Shown here: positions 17,714-25,053 of the stretch, in pieces
Layout: each line of letters starts with the position of its first letter
Numbering within the stretch: the stretch's first letter is position 1
NCBI RefSeq assembly: GCF_029215995.1
Contig: NZ_JAEMVB010000001.1
Span: 62,001 to 126,000, forward strand
Source: Sulfurimonas sp. SAG-AH-194-L11
GTDB taxonomy: Bacteria > Campylobacterota > Campylobacteria > Campylobacterales > Sulfurimonadaceae
Length of the DNA: 64,000 nt
Direction of reading: 5' to 3'
Translations under genes and position numbers: made by a program
Notes under the pieces: generated by a model
Seen by the model: the letters and a program-made list of their open reading frames with translations, nothing else
The model's database searches: none
Told to the model about the DNA's origin: nothing

Positions 17714-18880
17714 TTAGTTATCTTTGATTTTTTGGATTAAATCACGGGCCTGTTCTACTGCTGAATCAACTTCATCGTATACTAGAGCAACTGCTAAACG
17801 ACGGCCTTTGTGTGCTTCTGGTTTTGAGAAGACTCTTACAAATGAGTTGTCGGAGAAGAGTGAATCATCTACATTTATCACCGGAGCATTTGAGTGTTTT
17901 ATACTTGTTTTATATGCTGCAGATGCACCAGAACCATAAAAAGTAAATCCTAAAGGAAGACCAAGAACAGCTCGAAGATGCAGAGCAAACTCACTTTGAC
18001 TTTGTGTTATAAGAGTAACCATTCCTGTATCGTGTGGGCGAGGAGATACTTCTGAGAAATAGACCTCATCCCCTTTTATAAAAAGCTCAACGCCAAAGAT
18101 ACCGCGACCACCAAGACCATCAGTGATAGCTTTTGCCATATCCTGAGACTTCTGTTTTGCCACCTCACTCATCTGCATCGGCTGCCACGAGAAAACATAG
18201 TCACCATCTCTTTGCTCATGTCCTATAGGCTCACAAAAAACTGTTTCACTCCCATTACGAGCCGTAAGCATAGTTATCTCATAATCAAAATCAACAAAAG
18301 CTTCAACGATTAACTCACTCGCATCACCGCGTGCCTCTTTTGCTATCTCCCAAGAAGCAGGAACATCCTCTTCGCTACGACAGATACTCTGACCATGACC
18401 AGATGAACTCATAACTGGTTTGATAACACAAGGATAACCCATACGTTTACTAGCCTCAAGTAGTCCCTCTTGTGTTGTAACAAACTCATAAGGACCTGTT
18501 TTAAGGTCAAGTACCTCTGCTGCAAAGGTACGAATATTTTTACGATTCATAGTCTTACTTACGGCGTTTGCATTAGGGATGACATTGTAACCCTTATCTT
18601 CTGCTGCAAAAAGTGCATCGATACTTATAGCCTCTATCTCAGGTAAAATATAGTCAGGTTTTTCACGGTAGATGATTTCAAGGAGTGCATCTTTATCTTG
18701 CATATTTACAATATAAGAACGGTGTGCCACATGATGAGCAGGAGCATTTTGATAACGGTCAACAGCGATGACTTCAAGTCCTAAACGCTGCGCTTCGATA
18801 GCCACTTCTTTTCCAAGTTCGCCCGAGCCGAGTAACATTACTTTTTTTGAGTTTGATTTGAGGGGTGCAGAGAATTGCAT
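17714..18880 (-). CDS. purT: Formate-dependent phosphoribosylglycinamide formyltransferase 2
   Basis: 388 residues. This ATP-grasp enzyme makes formyl-GAR from GAR, formate and ATP in purine synthesis. The N-terminal '[21 protein letters not shown]' binds GAR. '[16 protein letters not shown]' and '[33 protein letters not shown]' are the ATP-grasp and Mg-binding blocks. I choose the second ATG (18880), since AGGA lies 6 nt before it and directly abuts the first one (18886). The leader holds a hairpin over this AGGA. Confidence 0.95.
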   Translation of the reverse strand: MQFSAPLKSNSKKVMLLGSGELGKEVAIEAQRLGLEVIAVDRYQNAPAHHVAHRSYIVNMQDKDALLEIIYREKPDYILPEIEAISIDALFAAEDKGYNVIPNANAVSKTMNRKNIRTFAAEVLDLKTGPYEFVTTQEGLLEASKRMGYPCVIKPVMSSSGHGQSICRSEEDVPASWEIAKEARGDASELIVEAFVDFDYEITMLTARNGSETVFCEPIGHEQRDGDYVFSWQPMQMSEVAKQKSQDMAKAITDGLGGRGIFGVELFIKGDEVYFSEVSPRPHDTGMVTLITQSQSEFALHLRAVLGLPLGFTFYGSGASAAYKTSIKHSNAPVINVDDSLFSDNSFVRVFSKPEAHKGRRLAVALVYDEVDSAVEQARDLIQKIKDN

Positions 18881-18881
18881 A

Positions 18882-18916
18882 TACATTCCTAATGATTAAA
18901 TATTAGGATAATTATA
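18882..18916 (-). promoter_or_regulatory. purT promoter and SD-covering leader hairpin
   Basis: A minus-strand TATAAT at 18916-18911 starts a short leader. CCTAAT (18907-18902) and ATTAGG (18893-18888) form a perfect 6-bp stem with an 8-nt loop. The 3' arm contains the AGG of the Shine-Dalgarno, so folding would hide it from ribosomes. It is too short to be a known riboswitch; an RNA thermometer or protein-binding element is possible. Confidence 0.45.
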
Positions 18917-18936
18917 GCTAAAAGAGTTAAAGAGAA

Positions 18937-18963
18937 AAAACTAAGAAGAATTTCCTTAGTTTT
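18937..18963 (-). terminator. Rho-independent terminator after flgE
   Basis: On the minus strand AAAACTAAG pairs perfectly with CTTAGTTTT over 9 bp with a 9-nt loop and runs on into further T residues. The flgE stop codon lies in the 5' arm. It separates flgE from purT, which has its own promoter. Confidence 0.8.
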
Positions 18964-20743
18964 TAAGACCGATTAGAGTCTGTAGAAGTTGATCTGAGGT
19001 TGTAATTGTTTTACCATTGGCCTGAAAACCACGCTGAATGATGATAAGTTGTGTTAGTGCTCGTGAGAGGTCAACATTTGATGCTTCAAGAGCAGATGAC
19101 TGGATAAATCCACGCCCTGCTGTTGCTGCTGTACCGATGATAGGGTCACCTGAGTTTGCTGTTTGGTCATATACATTTCCACCTGCAGCTGAAAGCCCTT
19201 CGTTATTTGTAAACTTAGCCATACCGATTTGTGCTAATCCAAATGAACGACCATTAGAAAATGAACCTACTAAAGTACCTGACTGATCAATTCTAATTCC
19301 TACTAAATCTCCACCTGTAAAACCATCTTGAGAGATACCAGAAGTTGAAGAACGACTATCAAAAGATGTTATACCATCATAATCATTAGCAGTACCAAAA
19401 GAGAGATTTACTTGTTGGTTTGGTTTTGAGCCATTATTTCCACTAAAAGAAATATTTGGAGGATTGTATGTTGCAAGAGAACCATCATTATTAAAACGGA
19501 TAGAACCTCTTTTTTCATTAAAAGGTAATAGTGTATCTATCGTCGCTGGCTCAGGAACACTAACTACAATATCCCATGTTGCACCAGCTGCCGTATCTAC
19601 TGCAGTTTTTCTAAACTCCATTCTCACTGTATGCTTCGAACCAAGTGAATCAAAAATGTCTATAGAACTTGAGTGTGTTGCAGCATTAAAACTTTGTGAA
19701 ATAGCGGTTCCTATAGAACCAGCAGGAAGAACCGCATTAATGGCTTCCATGTTTCTTGTAAACCTTGTATTTTCTGTAATACCCGCAGCAGTATAAGCAG
19801 TTACTTGTATATTTAAATCATTTCCTGTTGCATCTTGATTGTTTATTTCAAACTGACCCTGACTATTAACAATTACACTTACATTTGTTCCCGTAGCAGT
19901 ACTTGCTTCATTATCCATAGCTTCTCGCAAGTCCGCCATTGATGTAAATACTTTATTTGCTCCTGCTGCTGTTGCAATGTTATTTGTATCTGAACTATAA
20001 GTATAACTATATACTGTTGTCCCACCATCAAAAGAGACATTTATACCTTGTCCCTCTTGAAGAGAGAATGCTTCTCCTGTTTCATTAAACAAAACACCTA
20101 AGTTCCCTGACACTTCCGTAGAAACACCAGAGCCATTGTCTTCCACTACTCCAGCATCATCCACTACGAATGCAGGAGAGAGACTCTCTACTAAAGGACC
20201 AGAATTTAAGTTTGCTTTTAAGACTACTTCTGAAGTTGGTGAGGCTGGAGTTGTAAGTCCTGGAGCGATGTTAATACTTGTAATAGGAGCAGTAGAGTCT
20301 ACTTTACCTGTTACAGGGTCGCGTAACCATCCTTGAGCAATATAACCATTGTTATCAACAAAGTTTCCACCTGCATCAAACTTAAAGTCACCTGCTCGTG
20401 TATACTTATATGTATTTCCATTATCGCCAGAAATGATAAAAAAACCATCACCTTGAATAGCGACATCGGTATTTTTATCTGAGTTTTGAATAGAACCTTG
20501 AGAGAAGATACGAGTTGCAGAACTTACAGTAGAACCCAGTCCAACTTGAACAGGATTTTTACCACCGAGTTGTCCTTGTGGAGCAGTTGCTATAGCCTTC
20601 GTTTGTGCTAAAAGGTCTGAAAAATTTGCTCTTGAGTATTTATAACCTACTGTATTAACATTTGCAATATTATTTGACTCGATATCCATTGCTACTTGTG
20701 AAGATTGTAGTCCAGATACACCGGAAAATAAAGATTTTAACAT
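18956..20743 (-). CDS. flgE: Flagellar hook protein FlgE
   Basis: 595 residues of a major hook subunit. The N-terminal rod motif is 'SGVSGLQSSQVAMDIESNNIANVNTVGYK' and the C-terminal helix is 'ALTQLIIIQRGFQANGKTITTSDQLLQTLIGLKN'. Both pair to form the inner hook core. The middle (about 150-450) is an expanded Thr/Ala/Asn-rich surface region, larger than in enterobacterial FlgE (about 400), as is common in Campylobacterota. It is exported by the flagellar type III system. It has its own sigma-54 promoter and a strong terminator, so it is a single-gene unit. Confidence 0.95.
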   Translation of the reverse strand: MLKSLFSGVSGLQSSQVAMDIESNNIANVNTVGYKYSRANFSDLLAQTKAIATAPQGQLGGKNPVQVGLGSTVSSATRIFSQGSIQNSDKNTDVAIQGDGFFIISGDNGNTYKYTRAGDFKFDAGGNFVDNNGYIAQGWLRDPVTGKVDSTAPITSINIAPGLTTPASPTSEVVLKANLNSGPLVESLSPAFVVDDAGVVEDNGSGVSTEVSGNLGVLFNETGEAFSLQEGQGINVSFDGGTTVYSYTYSSDTNNIATAAGANKVFTSMADLREAMDNEASTATGTNVSVIVNSQGQFEINNQDATGNDLNIQVTAYTAAGITENTRFTRNMEAINAVLPAGSIGTAISQSFNAATHSSSIDIFDSLGSKHTVRMEFRKTAVDTAAGATWDIVVSVPEPATIDTLLPFNEKRGSIRFNNDGSLATYNPPNISFSGNNGSKPNQQVNLSFGTANDYDGITSFDSRSSTSGISQDGFTGGDLVGIRIDQSGTLVGSFSNGRSFGLAQIGMAKFTNNEGLSAAGGNVYDQTANSGDPIIGTAATAGRGFIQSSALEASNVDLSRALTQLIIIQRGFQANGKTITTSDQLLQTLIGLKN

Positions 20744-20798
20744 AATATGTCCTTTATGTTACTCTTGGTAAACAAAGAGTATTAGTAAAGAATATATA

Positions 20799-20812
20799 GC
20801 ATATAGTGTACC
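20799..20812 (-). promoter_or_regulatory. Sigma-54 (RpoN) promoter of flgE
   Basis: The minus strand reads TTGGTACACTATATGCTA: GG (20812-20811), 10 nt, GC (20800-20799), the invariant -24/-12 spacing. Hook genes are RpoN/FlgR-dependent in Campylobacterota, which agrees. An ACTCTT/AAGAGT hairpin lies in the leader (20761-20780). Confidence 0.8.
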
Positions 20813-20829
20813 AACTTTTAAAGAAATTC

Positions 20830-22083
20830 TTATGCACCCATAGAGAGGGCTTTTTGCATCATCTCATCAGCAGTTGTGATTGATTTGGAGTTTGCATCGT
20901 ATGAGCGTTGAAGAATTATAAGTTCTGTTAGTCCATAACTTAGCTCTATATTAGAGCTCTCAAGAGAGAAATTGACTACCTCTGTACCATTGATATTATT
21001 TCCATTAGCATCTTGACGAAAGAGTGCATCTCCACTATTTGAACTTGCACTAAAACGTGTACCATTTACACGGTCTAATCCTTGCTCATTTTGAAAATGG
21101 TACACAGCTATTTTTCCAACACTACTCTGCTCCCCATTTGTAAATGTAGCGATTACTTCTGCATTTCTATTTATAGAGTAGCCTACTAAATCACCACCAA
21201 TTGTTCCATCAGATATGCTTGAAGCAGAAACAAGAGGAAGGTCGATTGAGGTAATTCCATCAAATCCTATGCCTAAGTCAATAGCCATATCTGCTCCATT
21301 GTTATTAATATTCCCAAGTGTATTTAGACTAAGGGCTCCTGTTTCATCAAATTCTACACGTCCAACCTGTGTATCAGAAACAGTCTCTCCATCTAAAGTT
21401 TGAGTAGTTGCAGTTACTGTATACTGACTCCCTGGAGCTATTTGTGTAGGGTCTTTGATGAACTCTAAACGCAACTGGTTTCTATTACCTAAGGAGTCCA
21501 CAACTGCTGCACTCATCGTAATTGGTTCATACCCAACACCAATATTTCCTAAAAATTTTGACTGGGTTGTTGCTTCTGCCGGATAAGTCAGTGTTTTTGG
21601 GAAACGTAATCTTTCTTGTGTTGTAACTTCACCAAGTGTTATTTCATCAATTTTAGCCGTTAATATATTATCATCACTGATATTATTACCCTTAGTTCCT
21701 AAAACATAAAAACCATCACTAGTTACCAAATCACTATTAGAATCAAAACCAAAAGAGCCATCGCGTGTATAGAGAGGATCACCCTCACCTGCAACACCAA
21801 ACCATCCCTCTCCTAAAATAGCTAAGTCTGTACTTCTATCTGAAAGGGCTAATGTACCTTGGTCACGCATCATACTTGTTGTTTGTACCTGAACACCGGA
21901 ACCAATAGAACCACCAGATACAGTTCCTGTTTTAATTGCATCTTCAAACATACTAGAGAACTCTGTTGTATATCCTCTGTATCCTACAGTGTTAATATTT
22001 GCAATGTTATTTGATATTACATCAATACCTAAAGAACTATTTTGAAGTCCAGAGATACCTGTATAAAAAGCTTGAATTGCCAT
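20830..22083 (-). CDS. flgE: Flagellar hook-basal body protein, FlgE paralogue
   Basis: 417 residues, the classical FlgE length. The N-terminus is 'FYTGISGLQNSSLGIDVISNNIANINTVGYRGY' and the C-terminus is 'SYGLTELIILQRSYDANSKSITTADEMMQKAL'; the FlgE D1-type beta core lies between. It lies directly after flgD and fliK in the same operon, as the hook gene does in many flagellar clusters. With the larger 595-residue FlgE next door, this genome has two hook-type subunits; which one forms the bulk hook cannot be settled from sequence. Confidence 0.9.
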   Translation of the reverse strand: MAIQAFYTGISGLQNSSLGIDVISNNIANINTVGYRGYTTEFSSMFEDAIKTGTVSGGSIGSGVQVQTTSMMRDQGTLALSDRSTDLAILGEGWFGVAGEGDPLYTRDGSFGFDSNSDLVTSDGFYVLGTKGNNISDDNILTAKIDEITLGEVTTQERLRFPKTLTYPAEATTQSKFLGNIGVGYEPITMSAAVVDSLGNRNQLRLEFIKDPTQIAPGSQYTVTATTQTLDGETVSDTQVGRVEFDETGALSLNTLGNINNNGADMAIDLGIGFDGITSIDLPLVSASSISDGTIGGDLVGYSINRNAEVIATFTNGEQSSVGKIAVYHFQNEQGLDRVNGTRFSASSNSGDALFRQDANGNNINGTEVVNFSLESSNIELSYGLTELIILQRSYDANSKSITTADEMMQKALSMGA

Positions 22084-22111
22084 AATATTCTCCTCTTACA
22101 AATAAACTAAT

Positions 22112-22777
22112 TTAATAGATTTCTACTATATTCTCTAAGGGAACATAACTTGAACCTACTTTTACTAAGGTCTCCCCATTCTCAAATCTCATTGACTCTA
22201 TAGGATATGCACCAAGTCTTGTCTGTTGTGCATTACCATCTTGGTCTGTATAACTTGCATTGACACTATATATTCCACTTGCTGCTGCATTTCCAGCTGC
22301 ATCTAGACCATCCCATGTAAACTGATAAACACCAGCAGGATTAGTACCTAAGTCTAATGTACCGACAATAGAACCTTCTTCATTAGTGATATTTACAATT
22401 CCTTGTTCAACTGAATTTGGAAAATATACCTCAAAGGTGGAGCTTGACCCCTCAGTATAGGCTATACTATCACTTCCTAAGTCTGCAGTTTTTCCAATCG
22501 CAGCGATTGTACTAAACTGTTGTGAACTTGCTAATGAAGCAGATAATTTTTCTAAAGCATTCGTTGTATTTTGTGTTGATTCTAAGGCTGCAAGTTGAGA
22601 AGTTTGATTTAAAATCGTTTCAGAATCAGTTGGTGCCGTAGGATCTTGATACTGCAACTGGACTAATAGTAATTTTAGAAAGTCATCTTTTCCAAGTATT
22701 CCATTTGGATTCCCATCTGCTACATTTGTTACCGTGGCTAAAGCATCGCTTGTACTTGTTGTTGCTGTAATACTCAT
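22112..22777 (-). CDS. flgD: Flagellar hook assembly (capping) protein
   Basis: 221 residues. The N-terminal 'LGKDDFLKLLLVQLQYQDPTAPTDSETILNQTSQLAALESTQN' region is the FlgD signature needed for cap function. The middle is a beta-rich FLgD-Ig-like fold ('GVYQFTWDGLDAAGNAAASGIYSV'), typical for the cap that guides FlgE polymerisation. The C-terminus 'LVKVGSSYVPLENIVEIY' is family-like. It lies 10 nt after fliK and 28 nt before the flgE paralogue. Confidence 0.95.
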   Translation of the reverse strand: MSITATTSTSDALATVTNVADGNPNGILGKDDFLKLLLVQLQYQDPTAPTDSETILNQTSQLAALESTQNTTNALEKLSASLASSQQFSTIAAIGKTADLGSDSIAYTEGSSSTFEVYFPNSVEQGIVNITNEEGSIVGTLDLGTNPAGVYQFTWDGLDAAGNAAASGIYSVNASYTDQDGNAQQTRLGAYPIESMRFENGETLVKVGSSYVPLENIVEIY

Positions 22778-22787
22778 AATATTTCCT

Positions 22788-24251
22788 TTAAGCGTAGTTT
22801 GGAACTACAATTTCTAAAGAGTTTAAAACCTCTTCATTTTTTTCTTCATTTGTAAAGTAGTTGTACTCTTCTTTAGCCTCTTTTCTCTGTTGAGAATGTT
22901 GCTGTTGTTGTCCAAAACTACCCTGCTCTGAACTTTGAGAGTTGTTATTAAAGTTTAAGGAAGCATTATTTATTCCACTATTATTAAGTTGCATTTTTAA
23001 ATCATTTGCATTGAGTGCCAAAGCATTAATCGCTGCATTATTTGAGCTTAGATTTATGTGCAAGTTTTTACCGCGTTGCACAACTGTCAACTCTACTGTA
23101 CCTAACCTTTGAGGATTCAGCTGTACTTTAATTCGAGTAAATGGAGACTTATAATCTTCAATAGCAGTTTTCACATCTTGTGAAAGATACTTCGTCATCT
23201 GTTTAGCTTCATTGAGTTTTATCTCAAAACTATCTGCTTTTGTTAGGTTCAAACCCTCAAGTTTTGGAGTTTGTGGATTCTCACCCTTCTCCCCTTTTAA
23301 AAGAGACTCTAAAGAATTAGCAATATTTGTTGGTGCTTGAGATACCTGAGGTGCTAAAACCCTTGCAGTTGCTACAGAAAAGTCTGCTGTAAAACCTTTG
23401 TCTGTTTTGGTTACACTCTCACCACATAGTAGTAACTTTAAAGTCTCATTTGTTCTCTTTTTAGGTGTATTTACTTCTAAAGTAGTGATTTTAGTATTTA
23501 CAAGTTGCTCTGTGCTTATCTCTTTAGAAACTTGAGCCTTAAACAGAGGTGTCACTTTGGTATCTTTTAGAACTTGCTCAGTTGTACTCTCTGCTTTAAT
23601 ATCTACTCTTGTAGCTATCTTATCTCTTGTCTCTTTGCTTACTTTATCTACATTGACTGCAACTGTATCAGCTAGTTTTACTTGTACTCTTGGCTCTGAG
23701 CTAATACCCTTTTCTTTAGGTGGAGCGATACTACTTAGTAGATCTTGTGTTGGTTTAGTTAAGGGTGTAGTAGTCTGTTTGACATCTTCTAGCGTTATCT
23801 TGCTTATATCAATACCAAACTTCTCGGCAACTTGAACTAAGCCTTTGAGTGTTTTAGGGAGTGCTTGTATCTCTGCTTTTTTAAATCCCTCACTAGTAAC
23901 TATCTTATTTTTTAAGTACTCTTTAGCATCTTGAACAAGAACCTTCAACTCCGATGAAGTCAAATTCTTTGTCAGCTCTGGATTTAACTCTAAAGCTAAC
24001 TTAGTTTCCTCTTTTTTCTCTCCCTTAAGCAAGGCTAGTAGTGAACTACTCTTTAGCGACTTAGTCTCCTCAGCACTCTCTACATCTGCTCCTAAAGTAA
24101 TATTTTTAATAAGCTTATCATCTTTTTTTACACTCACACCATGTAGCAGATCAGAAAAGGAGACTCTTAATTCCCCCTCCTCTTCTTGTGGTGCTAAACT
24201 TAAAGCAGAAGATGGTGTAGAAGTTTGTGTTTTACTCTCTAATGAAATCAT
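22788..24251 (-). CDS. fliK: Flagellar hook-length control protein
   Basis: 487 residues. The N-terminal two thirds are low-complexity Lys/Thr/Ser-rich sequence, as expected for the secreted ruler. The C-terminal Flg_hook domain (about 360-440) carries 'RIKVQLNPQRLGTVELTVVQRGKNLHINL' and 'ALNANDLKMQLNNSGI'. A Gln/His/Ser-rich tail follows (QQQQHSQQRKEAKEEY). It measures the hook and triggers the export switch. It is the first gene of the fliK-flgD-flgE operon behind a sigma-54 site. Confidence 0.9.
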   Translation of the reverse strand: MISLESKTQTSTPSSALSLAPQEEEGELRVSFSDLLHGVSVKKDDKLIKNITLGADVESAEETKSLKSSSLLALLKGEKKEETKLALELNPELTKNLTSSELKVLVQDAKEYLKNKIVTSEGFKKAEIQALPKTLKGLVQVAEKFGIDISKITLEDVKQTTTPLTKPTQDLLSSIAPPKEKGISSEPRVQVKLADTVAVNVDKVSKETRDKIATRVDIKAESTTEQVLKDTKVTPLFKAQVSKEISTEQLVNTKITTLEVNTPKKRTNETLKLLLCGESVTKTDKGFTADFSVATARVLAPQVSQAPTNIANSLESLLKGEKGENPQTPKLEGLNLTKADSFEIKLNEAKQMTKYLSQDVKTAIEDYKSPFTRIKVQLNPQRLGTVELTVVQRGKNLHINLSSNNAAINALALNANDLKMQLNNSGINNASLNFNNNSQSSEQGSFGQQQQHSQQRKEAKEEYNYFTNEEKNEEVLNSLEIVVPNYA

Positions 24252-24299
24252 CTTATACTCCTGTTTCGTCTTATATTTTAAGGATTTTTAATAAATATA

Positions 24300-24313
24300 G
24301 CATCTACTGTTCC
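24300..24313 (-). promoter_or_regulatory. Sigma-54 (RpoN) promoter of the fliK-flgD-flgE operon
   Basis: The minus strand reads ATGGAACAGTAGATGCTA: GG (24313-24312), 10 nt, GC (24301-24300). It is placed about 50 nt upstream of the fliK ATG and is the same type as the flgE site. Confidence 0.75.
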
Positions 24314-24353
24314 ATTTACTTCAACTATTCTAACTCTTGCCGATCTTGTGTAG

Positions 24354-24581
24354 ATGAAAATATTGTATATACTTCTTCTGTCCACACTTCTTTTTAGTGA
24401 GCATATTTATGAGAAAAAGACTTCTAAAGAAAATATAGCCGCTATGCAAAACAAAAAGATTAAGTGTAGGTGGGTGTGTGATAAAAAAGTCTACAAAGAG
24501 CAAAAGATAGCAGATGCTATCTCTTTTTATAGGAACTCTAAAAATTATAAGTTTAAGAGTGAAGGGTTTAGTAGTTTCTAG
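24354..24581 (+). CDS. Small secreted protein of unknown function, 75 aa
   Basis: A short hydrophobic N-terminus (MKILYILLLSTLLFSEHIYE) looks like a signal peptide. A Lys-rich mature part with two Cys ('KCRWVCDKK') follows. No family is recognised. The frame overlaps the convergent gene at its end by 14 nt. There is no clear Shine-Dalgarno, and the region also carries the divergent fliK sigma-54 promoter, so it is plausible but not certain. Confidence 0.5.
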   Translation: MKILYILLLSTLLFSEHIYEKKTSKENIAAMQNKKIKCRWVCDKKVYKEQKIADAISFYRNSKNYKFKSEGFSSF

Positions 24582-24987
24582 TAAAACGGTCTAAACAGTG
24601 TAAGTCATGTTTTAAAAATGTACTTGTGCTATCTTGCATATTGCTCATTAAACTTACAGCGTCCTCTCCATCTGCTGGATAAGAGAGTAAAAATGCATCT
24701 AAAAATTTTGCAAAAAACTCATCAAACATCTTTTTTACTATATCTGCACCATATTTATCAGTATAGGGGAGCACAAAAAAGTAGTCCTCTCCATCATTAA
24801 CTATAGAATCAGAGGTACGGAGTATCTGTGTTAAAGATTCATCAATCTGCTCAGTAGCCATACCCTTAAAGTTACAATACAAAAGTGTAAAGCTCTCAGC
24901 ACGATTTTCATCAAGTCTCTGTGCGATACCCATATTTAGACTCAGTAGTTCTTTAAAGTTGTCAAATGAAAAATGTATTCCAGCCAT
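24568..24987 (-). CDS. Degenerate GGDEF-like protein, 139 aa
   Basis: 'FTLLYCNFKG' followed by 'LTQILRTSDSIVNDGEDYFFVLPYTDKYGADIV' has the order of a GGDEF domain ('...R.SD.i...g.DeF.vlLP.td..gA'), but the GGDEF motif itself is reduced to 'DGEDYF' and the metal-binding Asp region is missing. It is therefore unlikely to make c-di-GMP. A binding, scaffold or relic role is possible. This reading is by eye and needs profile comparison. An AAGGTAA Shine-Dalgarno lies upstream. Confidence 0.6.
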   Translation of the reverse strand: MAGIHFSFDNFKELLSLNMGIAQRLDENRAESFTLLYCNFKGMATEQIDESLTQILRTSDSIVNDGEDYFFVLPYTDKYGADIVKKMFDEFFAKFLDAFLLSYPADGEDAVSLMSNMQDSTSTFLKHDLHCLDRFTRNY

Positions 24988-25053
24988 GAAGTTACCTTAA
25001 AATAAAATTACCTTAAGTATAGCCAAAAATTTATGAATTGTTTACATCTCTCT

